Source of the DNA: Desulfuromonas versatilis
GTDB taxonomy: Bacteria; Desulfobacterota; Desulfuromonadia; Desulfuromonadales; NIT-T3
Length of the DNA stretch: 64,000 nucleotides
Assembly: GCF_019704135.1 (NCBI RefSeq)
Contig: NZ_AP024355.1
Coordinates: 806,001-870,000, forward strand
Direction of reading: 5' to 3'
Both the position numbers and the translations under genes were made by a program. Below are positions 1 to 8,733 of the stretch, one piece after another. Numbering within the stretch: the stretch's first letter is position 1; each line of letters begins with the position of its first letter. The notes beneath the pieces were generated by a model. That model did no database searches. It saw only the letters and a program-made list of their open reading frames with translations, and was not told the DNA's origin.

Positions 1-2061
1 CGAGGCGGCGATGGCCGCGTCATTGGGGTCGTGGTTGATGTCGCGGACGAAGGAGCGGTCGATCTTCAATTTCGAGATGGGGAAGCGTTTCAGGTAGTTC
101 AGGGACGAAAAGCCGGTACCGAAATCGTCGATGGCCAGATGGATGCCCCGCTTTTTGAGGTGCGCCAACGACTCGATGGTGGCTTCGACGTTTTCCATGG
201 CGCAGCTCTCGGTAATCTCGAGCTCCAACCACCCCGAATCCAACCCCGATTGGCGCAGCACCTGGTCTACGGTTTCGATGAAGGAACTCTGCCGGAACTG
301 CCGCGGCGAGATGTTGACCGCCATGCGTACGGGGGAAAAGCCCTGCCGTTGCCAGGCCAGGTTCTGCGCGCAGGCGGTGCGCAACACCCACTCGCCGATG
401 GGGACGATGAGCCCGCTGTCCTCGGCCAGGGGGATGAAATCCGCGGGGCTGATCATCGGCTCTCCCGGCGGCTGCCAGCGCAGCAGCGCCTCGAAACCCA
501 CCAGGCGCCTGCTGCCTAAATCGAACTGGGGTTGATAGTGCAGCACCAGGTGCCCTTCGTCGATGGCCCGGCGCAGGCGGCCTTCCAGCAGCAGCAGCTC
601 GTGGGTGCGGGCATTCATCTCCGGCCGATAGAACTGGAAGGTGTTGCGTCCGGCATCCTTGGCCCGGTACATGGCCACGTCGGCTGCCTTCATCAAGTCG
701 TCGATGGTTGCGCCATCCTCGGGATGGAGGCTGATCCCGATGCTGGTGGTCAGATACATCTCGTGGTTTTCGATGACCACCGGCGCCGCCAGCTGATCGA
801 GAATCTTGCGGGCGATCCCCGAAACGTCCTGGCCGTCGCGCAGCATCTCCAGAACGATGACGAATTCGTCCCCCCCCATGCGGGCCACCGTATCCGATTC
901 GCGCAGCGACCCGCGGAGACGCCGGGCCACCTCGCACAGCACCCGGTCGCCGATGGCATGCCCCAGGGAATCGTTGATTTTCTTGAAGCGGTCCAGATCC
1001 AGAAACAGCAGCGCCACCGAATGCCCGGAACGGCGGGCCTTGGCCATGGCGTGCTCGAGGCGGTCCTGGCAGAGCAGGCGGTTGGGCAGATCGGTCAGCG
1101 GGTCGTGATGGGCCAGGTGATCCAGGCGGCTCTGGTTTCGCTGCAGCTGCAGGTTCTTTTCCTCCAACTCGGCGGTGCGCTCGGCAACCCGCTGCTCCAG
1201 GCTTTCCAGCAGCTTCATGTTGCCGTAGGCGATGGAGGCTCTCTGGCTGAACAGGGTCAGCAACTCGGCGTCGGTGGCGTCGAAGGGGCGCTGGCGGCGA
1301 AAGGCCGAAAGACCGCCGATCACCTGGTCGCCCTGAAACAGGGGGGCGATCAGCCCGGTGGTCACCCCCAACTCCTGGGCCAGTTCCTGCTTTACCCGGC
1401 AATCGCCCTGAAGATCCGGGAGGCAGAGGGTCTCACCGTTTTGGAAGACCCAGCCGCACAATCCCCCCTCATGGATGGGGATGCTCTGCCTGCGGACCTT
1501 CTCCGCGTGGAGACCGAGCGCCGCCTGGTAGGTGAAGGTTTCGCCGTCGTGGTCACCGATGGGGACCAGGGCCAGGTCGGCATCCACCAGCTCCCGCAGC
1601 CCACTGCACAGGGTTTCGAGAAAGGTTGGGCTATCGGCGGCAGCGGCGATCAGCCGCCGGGTGCAGCGGTCGAGCTGCTCGAGTCCGGCCTGATGGCGAA
1701 GCCGCTGCTCATCTCTGACATTGCGCTCGGCGATTTCCACCTCGAGGGCGGTACTTTTCTTGCGGATCTCGTGGATGGAAATGTCGGAAATATGAATCAC
1801 CCCATAAACGAAAAACGCCCCGCCCATGAAAATCGTCCCGGTGACCAGCTCCAGGGGGAGCAGGCCGCCGGTAACCAGGTTACCGACGAACAGCAGGTAG
1901 CCGAAAAAAAAGAAGACCATCAACAGAATGATGGTCAGCCATTTGCCGCGCAGGGTGCCGGGAACCGCGCTGCGGATCCCCAGACTGCGGACAATGGAGT
2001 AGAGCATGATGGCCGCCCCGGCGAGTATCTGGGTGACGGAGAGGAGGGTGCTTACCGACAT
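1..2061 (-). CDS. Membrane-bound GGDEF-EAL cyclic-di-GMP protein (C-terminus cut by window)
   Basis: Dual-domain cyclic-di-GMP turnover protein; 687 residues are visible and the reading frame is still open at the edge. It has hydrophobic segments near residues 4-25, 35-58 and 62-82, a GAF-like sensor region of roughly 120-290, a short coiled coil, a GGDEF domain with an intact active site (MGGDEF, 395-400), and an EAL domain beginning EALLRW at 524 and containing the DDFGTG loop. Intact motifs in both halves suggest both synthesis and hydrolysis are possible, though many such proteins use only one. The start was chosen because AGGAG lies six bases upstream. The signal sensed by the GAF region is unknown. 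Confidence 0.93.
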   Translation of the reverse strand, partial: MSVSTLLSVTQILAGAAIMLYSIVRSLGIRSAVPGTLRGKWLTIILLMVFFFFGYLLFVGNLVTGGLLPLELVTGTIFMGGAFFVYGVIHISDISIHEIRKKSTALEVEIAERNVRDEQRLRHQAGLEQLDRCTRRLIAAAADSPTFLETLCSGLRELVDADLALVPIGDHDGETFTYQAALGLHAEKVRRQSIPIHEGGLCGWVFQNGETLCLPDLQGDCRVKQELAQELGVTTGLIAPLFQGDQVIGGLSAFRRQRPFDATDAELLTLFSQRASIAYGNMKLLESLEQRVAERTAELEEKNLQLQRNQSRLDHLAHHDPLTDLPNRLLCQDRLEHAMAKARRSGHSVALLFLDLDRFKKINDSLGHAIGDRVLCEVARRLRGSLRESDTVARMGGDEFVIVLEMLRDGQDVSGIARKILDQLAAPVVIENHEMYLTTSIGISLHPEDGATIDDLMKAADVAMYRAKDAGRNTFQFYRPEMNARTHELLLLEGRLRRAIDEGHLVLHYQPQFDLGSRRLVGFEALLRWQPPGEPMISPADFIPLAEDSGLIVPIGEWVLRTACAQNLAWQRQGFSPVRMAVNISPRQFRQSSFIETVDQVLRQSGLDSGWLELEITESCAMENVEATIESLAHLKKRGIHLAIDDFGTGFSSLNYLKRFPISKLKIDRSFVRDINHDPNDAAIAAS

Positions 2062-2278
2062 GGGGACTCCTGCACAAGGGGCCGTCAAAGGACCGACCCG
2101 GAGGGGGTTCTGGTAATTTGTGCAAAATCTGGTCCAGATGCGGGGCAGGAGGTGCGGAAGTTGGGGGGAGCCGTCAGAGGGGGGCAAGCGCGAGGAGTCG
2201 AGGTCTGGGGCAAGAAAACGGGGGCAGACCGCTTCGGGCCGCCCCCTGATTAATCACGCCGGCGAGCGCGGCGGCCGG

Positions 2279-2569
2279 TCAATACTCGAAATCTACCGCC
2301 ACCACCCCGGATACCGCAGCCTTGATCAGCACCAGGGCCGCCTGGTGGTCGGGATGGACCTGGTAGCGGCCCATGGCCTCGAGGTCGTCGAAGGAGCTGA
2401 CCAGGCCGAAGTCGTAGGAGCGCTCGGAGCGGACCACGTCGCGGCCGAAGACGAATTCCTTGATCTCGGGGATGGCATCGGGCAGGGCGCCGAGGGCCTC
2501 TTCGATGGCGGCGATCTGCGCGTCGCTGGTTTCGGGCTTGAATTTCATGAAGACAAGGTGCTTGAGCAT
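2279..2569 (-). CDS. Dabb (stress-responsive A/B barrel) domain protein
   Basis: A 96-residue protein spanning a single Dabb domain, the dimeric ferredoxin-like barrel fold. It starts MLKHLVFMKFKPE and carries the family-typical pattern of an early hydrophobic strand, a helix (ALGALPDAIPEI), and a late HPDHQAAL segment. GGAG stands seven bases before the ATG, so this start is preferred to an upstream in-frame one. Dabb proteins bind small hydrophobic ligands or act in stress responses; no specific ligand can be assigned here. It stands alone between two minus-strand genes. Confidence 0.85.
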   Translation of the reverse strand: MLKHLVFMKFKPETSDAQIAAIEEALGALPDAIPEIKEFVFGRDVVRSERSYDFGLVSSFDDLEAMGRYQVHPDHQAALVLIKAAVSGVVAVDFEY

Positions 2570-2707
2570 GGGGCTTCTCCTTTGCACGGATGGTCGCCGT
2601 TTTCCGGCGGTGGTGGCTGACAAGCGAGGGATGGTCGGACCGCTATAAAAACCATTTCGGGGGAGAAAATGCAAGAACATCCTGGTCAAGGGGGCGTGTG
2701 GGGAAGA

Positions 2708-3853
2708 TCATGGCCGGGAGGGGTGTTTCAACTCCATCAGGGCCCGCTCCAATTCGGAGCGGACCTCGTCGACCTGCTCCCGTCTCAACGCCCTGGCGAG
2801 GGCCCGCCGGGTGAGCCAGCCGGCGGCGCTTCCGCAGTTGCCGAGGGCCCAGGCGCAAAGCAGGCGGGCGGCCGGTTCGCTTTCGCCGAGTCCGGCCCGC
2901 AACTGCTTGATGCGCTCATCGGCCCGGTCGCCCAGCTTGAACAGGGCGTAAACCGAGGCCAGGCGTACCGCGGGGTCGCTGTCCGAGGAGAGGTGTTGCA
3001 ATCGGGTGAGCACGCTCTGATTGGCGACCTCGATGCGCGCCAGGGCCAGGGCGACCATCTTGCGCACCTCGGCGTTGTAGTCCTGGGCCATGCGCAGCAG
3101 ATCGGGTACGGCCCGGGAGGCACCGTTGCCCTTGCGGCCGATGGCGGATACGGCGTCGGCCCGGATCGCCGGGTCGTCATGATCGAGGGCCGATACCCAG
3201 GCGTCCATGGCCGAGTCGATGGCCGGGTCGATCTTGCGCAAGGCTTCGAGATAGCACTCGGAGAGCGCCCCTTCGGCGCGGTCGAGCAGGTTGGCGATCT
3301 TAACCAGGGCGCTGCGCGAGGCCTTGCCGAGGTTGCCCAGGGCCATGGCGGCATAGCCGCGCACGTCGTGGTTCTCTGCGCTCAGGCCACGCAGCAGCAC
3401 CGGCAGGGCCTGGACGGTCAAGGGCTTGGGCAGTCCCGAATACTTGCCCAGGGCGCCGCATGCCGCGCGGGCCCAGTCATGCCGGCGCAGGTCGAGGCTG
3501 GCATCGACGGCGGCGATCAGCACCGGGACCGTATCGGCGGGACAGCAGCCGTGCCAGGCCAGCGCTTCGCTGGCGAGGATCCGCGCCCAGCCGTCGCCGT
3601 GGTAAATCAGTTCGCGCAGTGCCTCGCGCCATCCGGGCACCGCCGGGCCCAGCTCGCGCAGCTTCTGCCAGGCGGTAATTCGCTGGTCCCAGTCCTCGCT
3701 TTGCCGCAGCTGCCCGATCAGCCCCGCCAGGCGCGGGTCCAGTTCGAGCCGAGCCAATTCCTCCAGTCCGCGCGCCACCAGATCGGCACTTGCCCGCTGC
3801 AGGTTGAGGGTGCGAGCCTGGACCATCTCTCCGATCTGTTTGAGTTCAGTCAT
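2708..3853 (-). CDS. HEAT-repeat protein
   Basis: A 381-residue, almost wholly alpha-helical protein made of degenerate HEAT-like repeats, visible as recurrent units such as DVRGYAAMALGNLGK, AIRADAVSAIGRKG, EVRKMVALALARIE and AVRLASVYALFKLGD. HEAT arrays are protein-binding scaffolds; no catalytic motif is seen. The ATG overlaps the stop of the upstream J-domain gene by eight bases, so the two are translationally coupled. This suggests the HEAT scaffold works with the J-domain protein, perhaps in chaperone or complex assembly, but the partner is unknown. Confidence 0.85.
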   Translation of the reverse strand: MTELKQIGEMVQARTLNLQRASADLVARGLEELARLELDPRLAGLIGQLRQSEDWDQRITAWQKLRELGPAVPGWREALRELIYHGDGWARILASEALAWHGCCPADTVPVLIAAVDASLDLRRHDWARAACGALGKYSGLPKPLTVQALPVLLRGLSAENHDVRGYAAMALGNLGKASRSALVKIANLLDRAEGALSECYLEALRKIDPAIDSAMDAWVSALDHDDPAIRADAVSAIGRKGNGASRAVPDLLRMAQDYNAEVRKMVALALARIEVANQSVLTRLQHLSSDSDPAVRLASVYALFKLGDRADERIKQLRAGLGESEPAARLLCAWALGNCGSAAGWLTRRALARALRREQVDEVRSELERALMELKHPSRP

Positions 3854-4637
3854 CTGCCGGCTTTCGGGTGAGGCCGGCCAATTCCCGGCCGGCCTCCTCG
3901 ATCTGCTCCTCAATGGCCTGGGCCAGCTCCCGCAGCAGGTTGCGGCCGGTGCGCTCGGCCTCGCGGGCGCTGGCCATCAGCACGTGGAGTTCGCTGTTGC
4001 GCAACTGGTGCAGGGTCCGCTCGGTATGAGCGAGTTTTCCTCTGAGCCGCTCCCGGGTGCGCTCCAGCCTGGAGATGATGGCGGCCGTGTCCTGGCCGAC
4101 CACGGTTTCCGGGCTCGATTGCCAATGGCGCAGGATCTCCTCCATCCGCTCGCGATCGCCCCGGGTGAAGGCCTCGTTGAGCTCGGCCATGAGCCGGGTG
4201 CGCAAGTCGCGGGAGGTTTCGTCGCAGGCCTTGTCGGGGTGGATCTCCGCGGCGATGTGGCGATAGAGTCTGCGGGTCTCGGCCGGGATCTCCACCTCCG
4301 GTTCCGGGGGGAGCGTTTCAGCCCGGAAGCTCTGGTAGCTTCGGGCGGTCTGTTCGGCTGCGGCGCGGGCCCGCTGCGCCCGGCCGCCGAGCCAGGGGTC
4401 CCGGGGGGCGAGCCGGGCGCGGGCCTCGGCGATGCGGGCCTTGAGATCGTCGAGCCGGGCGTAGCGGCTGCTGACCTCCTGGTGATAGCGCACCTCGAAG
4501 CGGGCCAGGGCCAGGCGCATCTCGCCGAGTTCCTGCTCGCGGCCGGCAAGCGCCTCGGCCAGTGTTGCAACCTGCCGGTGCAGCCGTTCGATATCCGCCT
4601 CGTCAGGTGGGGGGGCGACGATCAGTTCGCTGTCCAT
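3846..4637 (-). CDS. J-domain protein with flanking coiled coils
   Basis: A 263-residue protein with charged heptad-rich coiled coils at about 15-105 and 170-255 around a divergent J domain. The DnaK-stimulating HPD triad is present at residues 133-135 (AAEIHPDKACDE). There is no zinc finger or DnaJ C-terminal domain, so it is a specialised co-chaperone rather than DnaJ itself. It overlaps the peroxiredoxin gene by 35 bases upstream and the HEAT-repeat gene by eight bases downstream, giving a three-gene overlapping operon. A weak AAAGG precedes the ATG. Confidence 0.8.
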   Translation of the reverse strand: MDSELIVAPPPDEADIERLHRQVATLAEALAGREQELGEMRLALARFEVRYHQEVSSRYARLDDLKARIAEARARLAPRDPWLGGRAQRARAAAEQTARSYQSFRAETLPPEPEVEIPAETRRLYRHIAAEIHPDKACDETSRDLRTRLMAELNEAFTRGDRERMEEILRHWQSSPETVVGQDTAAIISRLERTRERLRGKLAHTERTLHQLRNSELHVLMASAREAERTGRNLLRELAQAIEEQIEEAGRELAGLTRKPADD

Positions 4638-5127
4638 GACCTTTATCCAGGTTCCGCCCCCAGCTTTCGCGCTGCAGGCTCTGCACCACCTCCAGAGCCT
4701 CTTCCACGTGGCGCTCGGCGAACATCATCGAGTTGCAGATGTGGCGCACCACCCCCTGCAGGTCGATGACGTAGGTGACCCGCCCCGGCATGATCCCCAG
4801 GGTGCGCGGCACCCCGTAGGCTTTGCGCACCGCCGCCTCCCGGTCGCTGAGCAGGGGGTAGGGGAGGTCGTGTCCGGCGGCGAAGACGCGGTGGCTGTCC
4901 CGGGAGTCGCTGCTGATGCCGAGCACCGCGGCACCGCGGTCGAGGAACTGCTGATAAGCGTCGCGGAAGCCGCAGGCTTCCTTGGTGCAGACCGGGGTCT
5001 CGTCCTTGGGGTAGAAAAACAGCACCACCACTTGTCGGCCGCGAAACTCCGCCAAAGAAATCAGGCGGCCGTCCTGGGCTTCCAGGGTGAACTCGGGGGC
5101 GGTATCGCCGATCTGGATGGGTTTCAT
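4603..5127 (-). CDS. bcp: Thioredoxin-dependent peroxiredoxin, BCP/PrxQ type
   Basis: A 174-residue thiol peroxidase that reduces H2O2 and organic hydroperoxides in the cytoplasm. The active site FYPKDETPVCTKEACGF places the peroxidatic Cys at 47 and the resolving Cys at 52, the atypical two-Cys arrangement of PrxQ. Downstream family segments such as GVPRTLG and GRVTYVID are present. AAAGGA precedes the ATG. The last dozen or so residues, beyond the usual family end, are charged and lie over the start of the next gene. It leads the operon with the J-domain and HEAT-repeat genes, hinting at a shared role under oxidative stress. Confidence 0.9.
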   Translation of the reverse strand: MKPIQIGDTAPEFTLEAQDGRLISLAEFRGRQVVVLFFYPKDETPVCTKEACGFRDAYQQFLDRGAAVLGISSDSRDSHRVFAAGHDLPYPLLSDREAAVRKAYGVPRTLGIMPGRVTYVIDLQGVVRHICNSMMFAERHVEEALEVVQSLQRESWGRNLDKGHGQRTDRRPPT

Positions 5128-5274
5128 GGTGCAGGTCCTTTCGCTCCCGAGGCGGGAGCGCGCCCGGGGATGGTCTGTTATTTCCAAGCCGTTTCCTTTA
5201 TAGTACCGCAGAATTGCCCAACGCAAAGCCGCCGCCCCGGCCGCGGCGGCGATCATTCCCATGAAGGCCGCGTC

Positions 5275-6408
5275 ATGAACATCCTGATCCTCGAACCGTT
5301 TCTCACCGGCTCGCACGCCGCCTGGGCCAGGGAATACGCGGCCCGCAGCAGCCACCGGGTGGAGGTTCTCGGGCTTGCGGGGCACTACTGGAAATGGCGC
5401 ATGCACGGCGGCGCGGTGACCCTGGCCAGAAAGTTCCTGGAGGCGGATCTGCGCCCCGACCTGCTGCTGGCCACGGACATGCTCGATCTGACCACCTTCC
5501 TGGCCCTGACCCGCAAACGCACCGCGGGCCTCCCCACGGCGCTCTATTTCCACGAAAACCAGCTCAGCTATCCCTGGTCGCCGACCGACCGGGATCCCGG
5601 GCAGGAGCGCGACATGCACTACTGCTTCATCAACTACGCCAGCGCCCTGGCCGCCGACGCGGTGCTGTTCAACTCCGGCTTCCACCTCGAGTCCTTCCAC
5701 GGCGAGTTGCCCGGGTTTCTGCAGAGCTTCCCCGACTGCAACGAGGCGCAAAGTTCCGCGGCCATCCGCGCCAAGAGCCAAGTGCTCCCCCTCGGGCTCG
5801 ACCTGGCCCGGCTGGACGAATTCCGGCCCCCGGAAGCCATGCAGGGGCAAAGGCCGCTGATCCTCTGGAATCACCGCTGGGAATACGACAAGAACCCGGA
5901 GGAGTTCTTCCGCGCCCTGTTCCTGCTCGCTGCGCGGGGGCTGGAGTTCGAGGTGGCGGTGCTGGGGGAGTCCTACCGGCGGGCGCCGGCGATTTTTGCC
6001 GAAGCCCGGCGGCGGCTCGGCGAGCGGATCGTCCAGTTCGGCTACGCCAGGGATTTTGGCGAGTACGCCGGGTGGCTGTGGCGCGCCGACATTTTGCCGG
6101 TCACCTCGATCCACGATTTTTTCGGCGTCAGCGTGGTCCAGGCTATGTACTGCGGCTGCCGGCCGCTGCTGCCGCGGCGGCTGGCCTACCCGGAGCACCT
6201 CCCCCCGGCGGAGCAGGGGCTGTGTTTCTACGAGGGATTCGAGGACTTGGTGGCGCGCCTCGAGAAACTGCTCGGCGACGGCTGTCGGAAGCGGGAGTCA
6301 GGGACCGGCGCGTATGTCGCCCGCTACGACTGGGGCCGACTGGCGCCGGTTTACGACCGGGTGCTGGCGGGGATCGCCGGCTGCGGCAAAGCGGGGCGGG
6401 AGGGGTGA
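5275..6408 (+). CDS. tRNA-queuosine alpha-mannosyltransferase homologue (DUF3524 + GT4)
   Basis: A 377-residue protein resembling eukaryotic QTMAN/GTDC1, which mannosylates queuosine at the wobble base of tRNA-Asp. The N-terminal DUF3524-type region has MNILILEPFLTGSH, a WKWRMHGGA segment, LYFHENQLSYPW and AVLFNSGFHLESF. The C-terminal GT4 half has ILWNHRWEYDKNPEEFF, a VLGESY strand, and HDFFGVSVVQAMYCGC, the retaining glycosyltransferase EX7E-region equivalent. Length and motif order match the whole family. Queuosine synthesis genes are not in the window. The tRNA substrate in bacteria is inferred, not shown. It is convergent with the asparaginase-like gene. Confidence 0.85.
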   Translation: MNILILEPFLTGSHAAWAREYAARSSHRVEVLGLAGHYWKWRMHGGAVTLARKFLEADLRPDLLLATDMLDLTTFLALTRKRTAGLPTALYFHENQLSYPWSPTDRDPGQERDMHYCFINYASALAADAVLFNSGFHLESFHGELPGFLQSFPDCNEAQSSAAIRAKSQVLPLGLDLARLDEFRPPEAMQGQRPLILWNHRWEYDKNPEEFFRALFLLAARGLEFEVAVLGESYRRAPAIFAEARRRLGERIVQFGYARDFGEYAGWLWRADILPVTSIHDFFGVSVVQAMYCGCRPLLPRRLAYPEHLPPAEQGLCFYEGFEDLVARLEKLLGDGCRKRESGTGAYVARYDWGRLAPVYDRVLAGIAGCGKAGREG

Positions 6409-6436
6409 ACCGCGCGGCCCAAAGGCCGGGCGGGGG

Positions 6437-6928
6437 TCAGCTTTTGGCGATCTCTTCGAAGCAGTGGCGCTGGCGGTTTTTGCGGATTTTTTCCGGGTCG
6501 AAGATGCGCCCGTTCATGGCGATGTAGACCCCCTCGGGGAGCAGCTGGACGGCAGTGACCGCCGCGGAGATGTTGAAGACCGCATCGGTCTGCCGGAAGA
6601 TCGCCGGCTGCATCGCGCCGGTCAGTACCACCACTTTGCCCGGGACCCCTTTGAGCACCCTGGCCGTCTCCACCATGGTGTCGGTGCCGTGGGTGACCAC
6701 GATCAGGCGCTCCTGGGTGGCGGCCACGGCCTCGCGGACCCTCTGCCGGTCGGCGTCATCCAGCTCGAGGCTGTCCTTGCGCAGGAGCGCGGTGACCTCG
6801 AAATCGAAGCTTACGTTGGATTCGCGCAATACCTGGGCGATTTGCGGCTCCCCCACCTGGTATTCGCTTTTCTGGTCGAAGTAAATTTTGTCGATGGTGC
6901 CGCCGGTGGTGATGATGCGGATTTTCAA
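6437..6928 (-). CDS. Single-domain asparaginase-like protein
   Basis: A 163-residue protein equal to the N-terminal domain of type I/II L-asparaginases. The first catalytic loop TTGGTID lies at residues 7-13 and the second, THGTDTM, at about 79-85, so both catalytic threonines and the Thr-Asp pair are kept. The C-terminal domain of the usual 320-residue enzyme, which completes the active site across the dimer, is absent. The frame ends in a plain stop with no C-terminal remnant downstream, so it looks like a bona fide short family rather than a truncation. The start is TTG, preceded by GAGGAA. Confidence 0.8.
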   Translation of the reverse strand: MKIRIITTGGTIDKIYFDQKSEYQVGEPQIAQVLRESNVSFDFEVTALLRKDSLELDDADRQRVREAVAATQERLIVVTHGTDTMVETARVLKGVPGKVVVLTGAMQPAIFRQTDAVFNISAAVTAVQLLPEGVYIAMNGRIFDPEKIRKNRQRHCFEEIAKS

Positions 6929-7015
6929 GACGTTTCCTCAGTCGGATTAAGTTTGCAAGTTGACGGTGTGCGCATGAGACACCGGCGCGGGCGGACTGTC
7001 AACGGTTTTTATATG

Positions 7016-7048
7016 AGAACCCAGAAGCCAGAATTCAGAATCCAGTAG
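7016..7048. repeat. Degenerate GAAxCCAG-type short repeats
   Basis: Imperfect tandem units related to AGAATCCAG / AGAATTCAG follow one another with a 7-9 base step. They lie in the 300-base gap between the asparaginase-like gene and the M20 peptidase, just before the perfect heptamer array. No coding potential is seen here. Confidence 0.7.
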
Positions 7049-7075
7049 ATAATCTCTGCCTTGTTTCTAGAATTT

Positions 7076-7131
7076 CTCGTGACTCGTGACTCGTGACTCG
7101 TGACTCGTGACTCGTGACTCGTGACTCGTGA
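7076..7131. repeat. Tandem heptanucleotide repeat, 8 perfect copies of CTCGTGA
   Basis: Eight uninterrupted identical 7-bp units fill 56 bp. Seven is not a multiple of three, so a change in copy number would shift any reading frame, but the array lies in a non-coding gap about 100 bp before the M20 peptidase. Such heptamer arrays arise by slipped-strand replication and vary between strains. Confidence 0.97.
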
Positions 7132-7232
7132 CTTACGCGCCTGAGTATAGCCGATCCCCGGCAACACCCCAAGCGCTTCCCTGCTATCATTAATTACGGA
7201 CGTCAGCAACTTTGCCGACCGAGGAGGGTTCC

Positions 7233-8699
7233 ATGGGCGCCGCATTCGTCCTTTTCTTCCTGCTGATCCTGGCCCTGGGAGGGGTGTCCCTCTACCGCGC
7301 CGCCAGGTTCACCGCGCCGCCGATTCCCCGGCCCTCCTCGGGGGCCGCCCCGTTGCGGGGGGAGCCCGCGGCGCAGCGCCTTGCCGGGGCCCTGCGCTTT
7401 GCCACCCTGTCCGACCGGGATCCGGGGCGGTTGGACGCCGAGCCGTTTCGAAGGTTCCAGGCGTTTCTGGAGAGCAGCTTCCCCCGGGTTTACGCGGCGC
7501 TGGAGCTTGAGCGGGTCAACCAGCTCAGCCTGCTCTTCACCTGGCGCGGCAGCGACGAGTCGCAGCTTCCGATCCTGCTCATGGCCCACCAGGACGTGGT
7601 GCCGGTGGCGCCGGGGACCGAAGGCGACTGGAGCCATCCCCCCTTTGCTGGAGCGGTTGCCGACGGCTATGTCTGGGGCCGGGGCGCGCTGGACGTCAAA
7701 TCCGGGCTGATGGGGATCTTCGAGGCGGTGGAGGCCCTGCTGGCGGAAGGGTGGCGGCCGCCGCGCACCGTTTACCTGGCCTTCGGTCACGACGAGGAGG
7801 TGGGCGGGGCCCAGGGGGCGGCGAAGATTGCGGCCCTGCTCGGGGCGAGAGGGGTGCGCCTGGCCCTGGTGCTCGACGAGGGGGGCGCGGTGCTCGAGGA
7901 CGGGCTGCCGGGGGTGCCCGGACCCCTGGCCACGGTGGGGGTGGCCGAGCGCGGCTTCGTCAACCTGGAGCTGACCGCCCGGGGGCGCGGCGGCCACGCC
8001 TCGATGCCGGGGAGCGATGCCGCCATCTCCGTACTCAGCCGGGCCCTGGTGCGGCTGGAGCGCCGCCCCTTTGTCGCCGACCCGGGTTTTCTCATCGACA
8101 CCTACCGCCACCTGGCCGAGCGGCTCACCCCGGGCTACCGGCTGCTGTTCGCCAATCTGCCGCTGCTCGGCCCCCTGGTGACGCAGCGGCTCGGAGCCAC
8201 CCCCAAGCTCAACGCCGGCTTGCGCACCACCGTCGCTCCGACCATGGTCAGCGGCGGGGTGCAGGCCAACGTCCTGCCCGGGCAGGCCACGGCCAACCTG
8301 AATATTCGCATCTTCCCCGGGCAGAGCGTGGCCGGGGTTCTGGAGCGGGTGCGCCGGGTGGTGGCTGACCCGCGGGTGGAGGTGCGCCAGGTCGGGCCGA
8401 GCAGCGAGCCTTCGCCGGTATCCGATTCCCGGGGACGGGCCTTCGGGGTGCTCGGGGAAGTCATCCGCCAGGCCAGCGGGGATCCCGATCTGCCCGTCGC
8501 TCCCTACCTGGTGGTGGGGGCCACCGATTCCCGCTACTATGCGCCGCTGGCGGAGAACACCTTCCGCTTCCTGCTCAATCGCCTCGGCAACGGGGACTTC
8601 CAGCGCATCCACGGCACCGACGAGCGCATCTCGGTGGCGAACTACGCCCAGGTGGTCGCTTTCTATGCCCAGGTGCTGCGCCGCTCAGGGGAATTCTGA
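7233..8699 (+). CDS. M20 family metallopeptidase, membrane-anchored
   Basis: A 488-residue zinc-dependent exopeptidase of the M20/carboxypeptidase S group. An N-terminal hydrophobic segment (residues 3-20) anchors or exports it. Metal and catalytic elements are visible: MAHQDVVPV (zinc His and catalytic Asp), GRGALDVKSG (bridging Asp) and GHDEEVGG (catalytic Glu and zinc Glu). The dimerisation domain follows from about residue 245 (RGGHASMPG). GAGGAGG stands five bases before the ATG, which decides this start over a TTG 21 bases earlier. Likely role: periplasmic or membrane-side release of amino acids from peptides. Confidence 0.92.
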   Translation: MGAAFVLFFLLILALGGVSLYRAARFTAPPIPRPSSGAAPLRGEPAAQRLAGALRFATLSDRDPGRLDAEPFRRFQAFLESSFPRVYAALELERVNQLSLLFTWRGSDESQLPILLMAHQDVVPVAPGTEGDWSHPPFAGAVADGYVWGRGALDVKSGLMGIFEAVEALLAEGWRPPRTVYLAFGHDEEVGGAQGAAKIAALLGARGVRLALVLDEGGAVLEDGLPGVPGPLATVGVAERGFVNLELTARGRGGHASMPGSDAAISVLSRALVRLERRPFVADPGFLIDTYRHLAERLTPGYRLLFANLPLLGPLVTQRLGATPKLNAGLRTTVAPTMVSGGVQANVLPGQATANLNIRIFPGQSVAGVLERVRRVVADPRVEVRQVGPSSEPSPVSDSRGRAFGVLGEVIRQASGDPDLPVAPYLVVGATDSRYYAPLAENTFRFLLNRLGNGDFQRIHGTDERISVANYAQVVAFYAQVLRRSGEF

Positions 8700-8733
8700 G
8701 CCGGCTGCGGGAGCGGTTTTTCGGGCTGGATAC

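Noticed and set aside
532-2253. 573-codon plus-strand frame over the GGDEF-EAL gene
   Set aside because: Antisense to a protein with intact GGDEF and EAL motifs; no recognisable domain.
7076-7131. CRISPR array
   Set aside because: Units are 7 bp, perfectly tandem, without spacers and with no cas genes nearby.
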